DNA of 64,000 nucleotides from Dasypus novemcinctus (lineage: Eukaryota; Chordata; Mammalia; Cingulata; Dasypodidae): positions 28,469,513 through 28,533,512 of the forward strand of contig NC_080677.1 in assembly GCF_030445035.2 (NCBI RefSeq). The letters run 5' to 3'. The number at the start of each line of letters is the position of its first letter. The stretch's first letter is position 1. The notes beneath the pieces were generated by a model. It worked only from the letters and a program-made list of their open reading frames with translations, was not told the DNA's origin and searched no databases. The position numbers and the translations under genes are program-made. Of this stretch, positions 46,901 to 58,900 are shown one piece after another.

Positions 46901-49900
46901 GGGCCTATTATTCATCATGTTTTATGGATGAGGAAACTGAGGCACAGAAAGGTTCAGTTGCCCACGGCCGAAGCGCCAGTCAGAGATGTGACCCTGATCC
47001 ACGCCCAGACCAGCCAGCTCCAGAGACCACGGTCTTCACCCCCAGAACATCCCTTCCCCAAAGAGCCCGCCATGCTCCGGCCTCACTCGGAGTTCCCACA
47101 GGCCTCTGTGCTGCTCTTGGGCCCTGACCGCCTTCCATCCAGTTAGCACTGGGTGCAGGCTCTCCTCCAGCAGCCTGGGCACTCCCTGGGCCACCAAGAA
47201 GCGTCCCATCCTAAGTAGGCTCTCTGCCGACATTCCTCAGTTGCCCCCTGGTGCCTCCAGGGACAGAGTTCATCACTGCCAGGGGCAGGAGCTTCCACGC
47301 GGACAGAGAGAAATCTCCAGTAGCCGCAGTCATGGCTGCTTCCCCTTATTCCAATTCCCACCCATCTTAGCTCTGCTTCCTGCAGCCCCAATTGGGGCTG
47401 TTCCTTGTACCCTGGGTCCAGGACCACCCTCGAGGATGTAAGGGCAGGGGGGTGCCCCAAGTCCACCCCTCTCCAGCCCAAATCACCCCACTGCCCTCGG
47501 CTGCTCCCCAGGAGCCAGCACCTGCACCAGCCCAGCCCACGGATGACGACAGGGCAGAGGACTCCAGCTCTCCAAATGAAACGGGAAGGCTTTAAGATGT
47601 ACGACCTACAGGAGGAAGCCGCTCTCTATACCTGATGAATGCTTTGTTGAAGAAAAGTCCCCAGCTCCTCATAGCAGGTGAAGCTGTAGAGCATGAGCTG
47701 AGAAGAAACAAGCACACAAGGTGAGCTGCCCCCGCCCCAGCAACGGCTCCCACCTTGGATTAATGCCTGTGGCCCCGGCAGCTGCAAAACCCCACTTGGG
47801 AGTCCCACCCCACCCCCATCCACCACCCAGCCCCGCAGGCAGAGGACCTCTTTCTCTGGGGCCCAGGGCAGAAAGATACACCCACACCTGCGTGCAGCTG
47901 AAGCCTGGCCCAGGCCAGCTGGCGTTTCTGCCGCGAGGCCTGCCCTGAGCAGCCCTGGGCCTGCACTTAGAGACCCCGGGATTCCAGATGTCCCGGGACT
48001 AAAGCAAAGGATTGGGCAGCAGCATGACCTCAACAGGGGAGGACCGGTCATGACAACTGCTATCTCCGGGGGGAGGGGCAGCTCAGCAGGAGGGGAGGGG
48101 GTCACATCCCAATCACGACGGCCAGGCCAGGGTCAAGACCCCATCAGGCAGTGCCCCGAGTTTAATGCCATAGGAAGCAGCAGTTATGGGCCTCCTGGGC
48201 TTTTCCAGGCAGATCAGGAAAACAACACTTTTAGAGAAAACATTCAGCCAAGAGAGGCTCACGTGCCCAAACCTTGGACAATGACACCAACTAGGCAAAA
48301 CAAAAACCCTCTGGGAAGAAGAGGCTAACTGGTGAACATTTTCACCTTTTTTGTATTTTCATACTTCTCTCTCTTTTTATCCTTATTTTGCCTTAGGAAA
48401 GTTGGCCTTTGGCAAATATGCCAGAGGGTTAGGTCGGACGCTGTGGCTGGGACACCAGCCTACGAATTTCTTCCCACTTTCTAGCCTCCCTCCCTCTCCA
48501 TCACCACCCCCACTACCCCACAATGCCCAGAGAGGACACTAAAGGAACATCAAGAGGGCCGCAGAGAAGGCCGGGGTTCAACCAAAAGTCCTTAGGTGCA
48601 GGCTGCCCGTGGAACTTTTGTAAAACCTGGAGGTGACGAAGATGAGCTCAGCCTTTGGCTGTACAGCCAAGAGCCCATCCCCGAAGTGGCCCCACCTCGC
48701 CCCCCACCGCAGGGGGAGGAACCCATGGGGCCTGGGCGGCCCCACCCCAGCTTAGGAAGGAGTTACTTGTCGGCAAGCAGACAGCCCCCACACAGAGCCA
48801 AAACTTGCGTGATAATTTTCCAGAGAGCCGTACTGTTTCTAAGACTCCATCTGCTTTGTATTTCCCTGTTGGACTGAACTGCTGCGTGCCCGAAGCCCTA
48901 AAAAGGAAAAAGACCTCCTGAGTCCTTCCGTGGCGAGGGGCACACCCTGCAGCCCGGCGAGACCACGTGTGCCATGAGATGAGGACAAGCAAAAAGGTGG
49001 CTCAAGAGAAAAGAATGTAGCCGAAGGGCTCTTGTCGTTTCTCCCCTCTTTGAACTCACCCGCTAGACTGAATCCAGAGAACTCACTAGCAGGAAATTTA
49101 AAAATTAAAAAAAAAGGAATGGAAAAAGAGGCAGCAGAGGCAGAGCCTGGAATACCAAACCCAAAAGCCCCCGCCAGGAGGAAGCAAGGCTCTCACCCAC
49201 AGCTGACAAAGCTATTTCCAGGCTCAGGAATGCTGACTGTCCTTGGTTTCCAGGGACAGGAGGAGCCCAGCCTCTGTCTTCTCTCAGCATCTGTATGCTG
49301 GGTGGGTGCATCTCCCTCAGGCACCGACCAGAAGCAGGAGACGGTTTGGGGCCGTGAGCCTGCTGTGTGGCCTTGAATGAGCCACTACCCCTCTCTGGGC
49401 TTCTGTTTCCCCATCCATAAAACAGAAACTGAATACCTGCCCCCATCTCAGCTCCCAAGCCAGTCCTAAGGCCCACAGTTAATAAAACTGAGTAAGGGAG
49501 CTGAGGGGAAGCTCCTGACACTTACGTGAGGCTTAGAGCAATGCCAGACATCGTCCTAAGCACATCACTTTTTATCATTATCATATATTATCATTTGATT
49601 CTCACAACAACCCTGAGCAGCAATGATTATCTCCATTTTCCAGATGAGTAAACAGATAAGACACAGAGAGGTTAAGTAAATCATTCCAGGCCACACAGGC
49701 AGCAAGTAACAGCTTTGGAAGCCTGACTCCAGGGTCCCTTCTTGTAACCGCCATGCTACGCTGACCACTAGGTCCCACCAGATTGTGTCCTCGGCCCCAA
49801 AAGCTGCCCACAAGCTGGGATAAGGTGATGCTTGCATGCTGAGGGCCAGGCCGCAGGGCCAGCAAATCCGCCCTGTGGACTGTGTGGGGACAGTGTCCTC

Positions 49901-52900
49901 CTGGGTGGGGGAGACACAGCCGGGAAAAATCCAGCAGCCTAGGTATACATCCTCTGGGTCTCCCCTGAATAGAATGGGGGGCCAAATGGGAGAGCAGGTG
50001 GGAGCATGTTTTGGGACTGGGAGGAGGGCTGCAAATCAGTAGTGTGGCAACTGGGCCAGCCTTGGGAGCGGTTTCCCTGCAGAGGAGAAGACAGGGGAAC
50101 TGGGCTGTGGGGTCAGAGGATCTCTCAGACAGGTTCCTCCACAGCACCGCAGGGAGGCAGGCCTGGTAGAGATGCCCGCTCCATTCTGAGGTGGGCACCG
50201 GAGCCCGGGGCCGATGACGAGGGCTGCATGGAGAGCCCAAGCCCGTGTCCCGCGCAGGCTGCCCCCCAGCCAGGCCCACTTCTCAGCGTGTGGCTCAGGG
50301 CCAGGGCCGGAGAATTGTGCAGACACTGTCCTAGCCTGGACAGGCCCCGGCAGCAGGTGATTCCCCAAGAGGGGCCATCACGCAGCCGCCTGCCGGCAGC
50401 TCTGCCAGCCCAAGCTGCGTCCTGGCACAGGAGCCCTCGGAAACACTTACAGTGTGACCACGGCTCTCTCTTGGCCCCCAGCCCGCCACAGAATGTCCGC
50501 GATGGCCAAGGCAAGGCAACGGGTCCTGTGGGCATTTGACGGCTGCAGCTGCCTGAGGACAAAAAAGGGAATGAGCTTTTGCTTATGGAGACACAAGCCA
50601 GGGACAGCACAGCCCCTCCAGCGGATGGTCCGTCCTCTGCACAGGAGTGACGTACAGCCCAGGGATTCCAGGGCAAAAGCCTGGAGGAGGGGCCTCCCCT
50701 GATGAGGCAAGGGAAGGACTTAGCAAGAGGGACACTGGGGCCGGGGGGGTGGGGGGAGGCTGGAGGAGCAGGAGGCAGAGGAAACCACCCATGTGAGCAA
50801 AAGGAGGCTCTTAAGGCTCGGCAAGGCCCAGCAGTATGTGTAAGCAAGTCCTGAGCTCCAGCAGAGCCTTGCCTGGAACTGCTGCAATGCCCAGGGAAGC
50901 TATCTTGGGCAAATGCAAGGCATGGGCCTGGCCTGGCCATGGCTGGTCCTGCTACCCGCGCTCCTAGGGACAACAGCTTATACAGGCAGGTGCTCTTCCC
51001 GTCCACCAGCGGGAAGTGAGGCCTCCGTGCTGAGGGGAAAGCAGTCTGACCTGCCAGTAACTTAGATTCAGGGCATGGGCAGGAGGGAGAGGAAGGCATC
51101 AAGATGACCTCCATGTTTTCAGCAGGTGGACGGCGGTGCCGCCAACTGAAGTGAAGATACAGGGAGGCAGCTGGCGATGGAAGATGTGGAGTTCCAGCTC
51201 AGACTGACTGAGCTTGAGGGCCACGTGGGACCACAGGTGAAGATGTTGAACACATCTAAAACCCAGGAGAGGTCAGGGCTGAGCACGGGGTTGCGCGTCA
51301 CAGGCATGTAAGGAGCCCTCGGCACACGGAGTGGCTGAGATTTCCCAGGAAGGGCAGAGAAGTTGGCCAAGTGTAGAACTCCGTGGAGCACGAACACTTC
51401 AGGGGAGGTGGAGGAAGAGACCCCAGGTAAGGGCGGAAGTAGGAGAAAGCACCATCCACACACTCTCAGGAGTCAGGGAGGTGGGCAGCCAGTAGGATCG
51501 AGAATGGCAGAGAGATGGCCTGAGGTAAAAAGGCGATTAAGAGGCTCCTGCTCCATCACTGTGGCACACTCACCGCACTCGGTGAACACATTCCGGAGGT
51601 TGTTGGTGGGGGGGGGGAGGGGTGGGGGTGTATGGGAAGCTCTTATATTTTTTAATCTAACATTTTTTGTTGTGTGATGTAGATACCTTCAAAAAAATAC
51701 AATTTACAAAAATGATGGGGTGGGGGGAGCGGGGTATAAAAAAATTCTAAAAAAAAAAGAGAATGAAGAGAAGTTATACAAGTTTAAATAGTGATGAATA
51801 CTTTCTAATATTGACTCATGATAGTGATGCATATTGGTTAATAAAATAATTATCTTTGAATTTTATACTTTAAATGTTTTATGTCAATAAAATATTCACT
51901 AGAAAATGCAAAAAAAAAACAACAACAAGAGGCTCCTGGTGCTGGCAGTGAAGAACAAGGGAGAAGGGAAGGCGGCCACACACGCATTCCTCTTTCAGTT
52001 TCACGTTTCCAGGAGCCCAGAAAGCTGTACCTCTTGCCTACTCCCGGATTCTGTACTTTTTTCTAAATTCTTACAAAAGCTAGCTTTGCGTAGGTCTCTC
52101 TTTCCAACCAACAAAAGAGCCTTGATGAAGACTCTGCGGGGGCTCAAAGGATTACAGAGGGTGTTTCCATGTTCCCAATCACCAGATAGTACCCGGGCTC
52201 CAGGCTGGGCCATGGGGGAGGAAGAAATCTGTCAGTCAGTCTGCAAGAAAACAGGAGCCAGTGGGACCAGGCACCAGCCTGTGGCCCCCGCCCAGCGCCC
52301 GGGACACACAGTCAGGGGTCTGCGGGCCATAAAACATGGTGCTCCCTTGGTCTCCCCACTTGCAAACTGCAATTGAGGTAGCACCTCCTCCAGAGCACTC
52401 TCGCGTTTGTAAAGCCCGTGACCCTGCGGCTGACACGTGGTGGGCAGTCAATAAGTGGTGACTATTACTGTCTTTATGAAAACATCTAATCCCCACGTGG
52501 GCTGATATGAAAGTGACACCAAGTCCCTGACACTGGGAAATCCTTCAGAGCTAATGAGACAAACAACAAGCACTCAGGCACTTAAAAAAACAAAACCCCA
52601 GACTGCCTGACACTTCTTCAGCACCCGGAAGCCCATCACGTTCCTCTGAGGAAATGGTTACCACGCTATCACCCGGCCAGGCTGCCTGAGCCGCTGGGAG
52701 CACCAGCCGAGGTCATGGTTCATTATGAAAACAAAGCTGAGGAAACACTGTTCCAGGTTTCAGGGCAGGCCACGCTAAGGACTAACAGGGCCTGTAAAGA
52801 AACCGCCAGACAAATAAGAAGGGATTGGGCGTGTCTCTCTTTGTAGAACCCACATGTGTGGGCGCCATCATACCCCACAGCTCCTTTCTCACGCCCTGCC

Positions 52901-55900
52901 TCACCTAGTCCATTGCACATCCTGAGCATCTCACACCCACCCTCTCCCCTGCCCCTGTCCTGGACCAGGATGCCCAGCTCCTCCAGAGCTGGTACGGCCA
53001 GGCCAGGACTGGCCTTTCTGCCTCCTCTTGCCTTCATGCCAATCCACACCCCACCCCTCCACACACGCATTTACCAGGCGCTCAGCCTGCAGTGCAGGAC
53101 TGACCAAGTGACTCTCTGATTAAAGTCCCTAACCTGGTTAGGAGTCACGAAAAACCATGACTAAGTCTTCTACTTGGCCTAGACCACCTAGACTGAAAAG
53201 CCCCTGGATTTGGAAGTAAGGGGTCCCCTTTCAAACATTCGTTGTGCTCTGCACTAACTGAACGGAGCAGATAAGCCTCAGCTGAAAGCTACCTGGTAGA
53301 GCTACAAATAAGGTGTAAACCGCCAACATACACTGAGTACTTATCATTTGCTAGGAACTCTTATAAGTGCTTTACATGTATATCATTTAATCACTAAGGC
53401 AACACTCTGTGAGGGAGGTACTATTATTATCCCCATTATATGCTGGGAAAACTGAGGCACAGAGATTGGGCGATTTCTCCAAGGTCACACAGTCAGGAAA
53501 ACCGGAAAAAAAATAAACAACACTGAGGAAGGAAAGAGAACTTGGGGAAACAGAGCCACCTGTCTTGGGCTCTCAAGAACCTGGTTTTGGAACCAACATC
53601 CCTCTGCCTTCAGCTGGTATTTCCAGCACCACAGCAATGCCAGAGATCTTGCCTCTGCCTTCCTATCTTCAGGCTCTGATTACAGACCCTCTGAACTTCA
53701 ACTTGCCCATTCAAACATCCTCATTTTTAAAATTGGCTTCCATTTAGTAACTCTTCCAGTCTCTCCATCCTTCCTTGGGCCTTCTCCAACTTGGTCTTTC
53801 TGTACACAGCTTTCTAGAAAACGCTGTGGACTTGGGAAAGACACAGTGCCAGGCAGTGAGGAGGTCTGGGTTCTATTCTGAGCCCTCAGCCCTTGGGCAA
53901 GCCCCTTACCCTCCCTGACCCTTGCCCCCTACCCATGAACAAGGGCACTGGGCCAGATGCCCTCCAGGCATTGTTCCAGCCTTGGCATTCTGTCATTTAA
54001 CCCTCTCCAGTACACACAGGCTGTAAGTGCATACAGGAGGGTTTTATCCATGGATGACAATAAGAAGAAGAATATGCTGTGCCCAAATCACCTAGATTCT
54101 GACACCACGCCATGGTAGGTGGGCCTGTGCCTTCGTTGGAGAAATCTCAATGCCCAGGATGGGTCTGCATGGCTTTGATCACATCTAGCAAACTCTTCTC
54201 GTGAATCTGGCACTGGGCTGGGCTCTTCAAGATACCAAGAAGGAAAACCTTAGAGACAAACTGCTCAAGAAGTTCAGGATGAAGGCATTTATCTAGGGAT
54301 GGGGGAGGAGGAGATGAAGACATCCAGCTGGTGCCTAAATCACCCAGGTGCTTCCAATTAGAGAGATGGTTGCTCTCTAATTATCTAAAATAGCCTCACC
54401 TGTCCACTCTATGGTGCCCTTGTGGACAGAGCCTAAAGAAGATTCCAGGGAAGCTGGCAAATGAGCAGAGGTGGGTTATTCCACCCCTTCTGCTCGGTCT
54501 CAGGGTCAAAAGCCACTGGAGGTAGTGGAAAGGAGGCTGGGCAGGAGGCCAAAGGTCCTGGCTCTGCTACCAGTGTCCAGAAGGGCCTTGGGTTCCCCAT
54601 TTCACAAGGACTCCCCCAGACCCATGGGTTCTCAGATCCGCACTCTTGCCAGGCCTGCAGGGGAAACAAGAGCTCAACATCTCTTTCCACAGTGAGCATG
54701 GCCCCTCCTCAAGTGGAAAATCCCCGAGTCCTGCCGCTTTCAGACCAAGGAGAGGCTGGTGTGGCCTGATGGAATTAGCGTTAATGAAGCCAGACCCTCC
54801 TGCAGAAAAAAAAACACTTCCCCTGCCAAGAAGCCTTTATTTCAGCATGACTTCCCTGGAGGCTGCAATCACATCCTCCTCCTGCTTTCACAGAACCATC
54901 TCCCCATCGTGGAGTGGAAGGAAACCAAAGAGGGGGCCTCGACCCGCCCAGGCCCGCAGGTTCCCCAAGGGCCCAGAGTCCCAGGGCTGCAGGCGAGAGG
55001 AGCCAGGTGCTCGTGGGGTTCCTGAAGAGTACGGAGGAGCTGGCCCTGGTTGGGTTTGCTGTTTTGTTAACTCTCAAGCTGGATCAGTTCTGAAATCCTG
55101 GAATTTCAGGGTCAAACAGGAGGGCTGAAGCCTCAAACCCAACCCACCACACACAGCCTGTGCAGGAGCTTCAATGAACCAATCAAGGTAAAAATATTAA
55201 AAAAGAAATCAAAGAAAAGAGGAGGCAAGCACCGAGAGAGGCCCTGCACAGATGACCAGTGTTCTCCCTTGCCAACTGCAGGCTATGAATGGGTGCCCTG
55301 GTGTCTGCTGTTACTCTCTGTACTCTTCTGTATTCATGTTTTCCAGAATAGGAAAAAAGGGAGGTTTTGCCAAGAGGAATGTCACAAAAACCAGAGCTGT
55401 CGCTTGGTCACTGAGGATCCATCCGGGTGTCCAGGTATGGGTGCTTTGGACTCGCCCGTGGCACCCAGCTTCCCAGACGAGCTCCTCCTGCCCTCTCAGC
55501 TCTGCTGTGGCTCAGTGCCTCTTTCAGAGCTGGGCAGCATGTGTGATGTCACTGGCCATCTTGGCCCTGCCAGGACACAGGTGTGACCTGAGCAAGCATC
55601 CTTTCATCTCCAGGCTTCAGTGTCGCCTAAGGCCCTAAGGCTAGATGGCTTAGCGCTCCCACTCCCTTGCACAGGCTTTGACGACTTACAAAGAACCTGG
55701 TTTGCATTCTCTTATTGACTCTAGTTTATTAGGCAGGACAGAGATTGCTATTCCTGGTTTTCAGATGGAACAAGTGAGCCTTCCACCCCCTGGGACTGCA
55801 ATCCACTCCCAACCCCAGTCTAGTGCCCTTTCCACCACCCCACCAGAACCCACCACCGAGCACAGAGCCAAGCTTGCCCCTCCCACCCCCACACCAGAAC

Positions 55901-58900
55901 TGCAGGCTGCCCCAAAGCCCGGACTGCAGAGAGCCAGTCTCGGCAACCTCTGGCCGGCAGGACCCCAGCAAAGCTGCCTCCACTGGCTCATACCTCCTGA
56001 CACTTTCCCCTGCCCCTCACCTCCCATGGCCTCTGCTCTCCTTTCTGCACCCCTGCTCTCCTTCCAGCCCTGGGACAGGGTCACAACCTCCTCAAAGCAC
56101 AGGCCAGGAGAAGGGTGAGAAGGCGATGGGACAGGAGGGGTGTGATGGGCATCTGGTGCCCCTTGCCCACTGCCCATCACCATCAGAGCCCTCTCTGGGG
56201 TCAGGGAAGAGGGCCTCTGGGACCCCCCGGCTTGTCCCCTTGGCACAGCATCTTCCAGAGTCCCCCCCTGGCTGGATGAGAGTGCTGGGTCACTGAGGCA
56301 CGCTCTGCTCCTACCTCTCCACTGGGGAGGCCTGCCCCCAGGAGAGCAGCCCAAGGCCTTACCCTGGGAGCAGGAGGCCTGAAGGGGCAGCAGAGAGCAG
56401 GAAGGGGCAGGGAACTACCCCTAGCACCCAGAGTTGCGGGGCTGCAAAGAGAGGTGTGGGCCCTCGTTGGTGGGGTGGAAGCCTTAAGGGCTTCCTAGAG
56501 AAGGAGCCCCCATTCTCCTGGCCGCCTCTGCTCCAGCCAGGCAGCTGTCCCCCACCCAGAGTCAGGCTCAATGCCACCAGGGCCACCCCCACACATTACC
56601 CCCAGCTGGCTGGCTCTCCTTCCTTCCTCTTCTTCCTTAGCCCATTGTCCTCCACCCACAGCCACACAGACATGGCCTCCAAGGGCCATGGATCAGCCTG
56701 GCCCCAACTCCTCTCTCGGGGTCCCAGCAGACAGGAGCACTCCCACCCCCCCCCCATCCCCACCTCTCCAGGGCTGAGTGCTTCTGCCTTCTCCCCCGCT
56801 CCCCCAGCAGATCTGTCATGCAGGTGCTTGAAATAGGCATCTATTCATCGGGGCCTCCGTCAAGGTCACTATCAGCAGGGACGATGGGAGTGTCCAGCCG
56901 GGATGGCTTTCTGCCTTTCCCAGCCAGGGCTCCCCCCTCCAGTGTAGAGAGCAGAGCGCTGCCCCCAAGGACGTGCCTGCAGAGCTGAGGAGCTCTCAGC
57001 ACCCTCTTCCTTACCAGAGGTGGGGGCCAAGGAACCAAGCTTGCCCCGTCCCTGGGCAGAATGGCCCTTCCTGGAACCAACTTGGACACTATGTCCAGAC
57101 TGTTGGGAAATGATCCACAACCTCCCCTAAGGAGTCCAAAATCAAAGTTCAAAAGCAGCTCCGAAGGGGAACTTGGGCTGAAATGAGTAGGAGACATCTC
57201 CCACCGGGCAAAGGTTGAGGCTTGATCCCAGCACCCAGCAAGCCCCTGAGGCCACACCGGGTCCTGCCCTGCCCTCCGAGTTCTGGACAGGCCACCCCAG
57301 CCAACCCTCAGCTGCTCCCTCTCCCCTGCCCTCCCTGCCCTCAGGCCTTTGCGCTAGCTGTTCTCCTTACTGGCATACCTCCCCTCCCTGTGTGGATAAC
57401 TCATTCACCTGACAGTCTGTGAGTTCACTCAGCAAGCGAGGACCTCACCTGCGGCCTGGCTGCCAGATGGCTGCCGAGGTGCAGGGAGGGCCTGCCAGCC
57501 AAGCAAGGGCCCATTCTTAGGGATTTTATGTTCTGCTGGGCAGGGGCAGGCGGCGGCCAGGGAGGCGCACCTGTAAACAAGCACCAGCTGTGGTGGGCTA
57601 GGTGGCGTGGGGCAGCCTCCCGAGGCAGTAACTTCTACACAGAGACCGGTGCATTGGGAGAAGCAGGCAGGGCTCCTGAGCTCCAGGACCCTGTGGCGCT
57701 AGTAGCTTGGGGGAAACTGGGGCAAGAGCAAGCATGTGCAGCCTGAGTGTGAGGGGAGGGGGCCGCAGATCTCAGAAAAATGCAAGTGTCACTCCCCCAG
57801 GAGCCTTCCCAGACCCTCTTCCTGCCTGAGTGATCCCTTACCATGTGCCCCTCCTGTTTGATTTTAAGTACCATGAGGCAAGGCACACCTGTCTTATTTA
57901 GCCCCCTATTTCCTGCCAAGCACATGGCAGGTACCCTCTGCAAACTTTCCTTTGAAGCAAGGAAGGAAGGTAGGTGGGTGATAACATCTGTGCTCAGAGA
58001 GGGTCCCTGCCCCCTTAGAATGCAGCCAGAGGTCCCTCACTTATTCAGGAAGTCCCTCCCAGGCAGGAGCATTCCTGGACATAGCAGGCTGTGCCGGCCA
58101 CTCGGGGGAGCGTGGATGGCAGGATCTTGGCCACCGCATAAAACTCAAACTTCCCAGCACTCCCTGGGCTGAACTTCCAGTATAGGCCATGGCTAACATC
58201 CTGCCTACACTGGGAACAACTGTGCATGAATCCAAGGGGACGACAAGGGAACAAGGACAATGTGAGATCTGGCCACGGGAATGTTATGTCGAGGTGCAAA
58301 TAAGGTTTATTATTAGTATCTTTCAGTTTGGGAAAAAGCAGCAGGATTCCTCTTTGCAAACCTATTAGACGAATCGTAAGATGCCAAGTATGAAAAGCCA
58401 TCTTCCCCTGGACCCTGTCTAAGGCAAAATCACCTACGTTGGCAGAATGTACTTCATTTGAGGATCGAACTTGGCTAAGTGTCTGGAAAGCCAGGATCTC
58501 TCCCAGGAATACAAACATCCAATAAGTGGGGAAGGAGTTTTGTTGTCTTTATAGGATCTAGGCTTTAAGTATGGGTGTGGGGTGGGCATGGGGGGGCTCT
58601 AGAATGCCTGTTTCAAAGAACAAGTGCCTTTAAATGAAGTCAGGAACTGACAAAAAATTACTTGGTTTTAGAAAATGTTTAATTACAACTTTAGGGAGAA
58701 GAATGGGGGTGTCTACTGGGCAGGAGAAGGAAGATTCTTCTGGGGTGCTGGAAATACTTTCCTTCTTGATCTGGGTAATGTTTTCACAGGTGTGTGATTT
58801 TGTGATAATTCATTGAGCAGAACATGCATGATTTTTGTACTTTCCTGTGTGTATATTTTGATTTTTTTTAAGTGCCCAAAGTTCTCCAGCTCTAAGGGCA

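Larger units (their letters stand above)
42380..47631 (-). other. MINDY4: MINDY4 intron F/E (5.3 kb)
   Basis: Contains four or more MIR copies and an ancient repeat at 43650-44060. 42800-42910 is a short AT-rich block. 44700-45900 has no recognised feature. Confidence 0.7.
48898..50450 (-). other. MINDY4: MINDY4 intron D/C (1.6 kb)
   Basis: Holds two MIR copies in opposite orientation (49335-49440 and 49530-49775). The rest is unassigned. Confidence 0.65.

Noticed and set aside
50125-51114. 329-codon minus-strand open frame
   Set aside because: Overlaps MINDY4 exon C in the wrong frame; composition-driven, with no recognisable domain.
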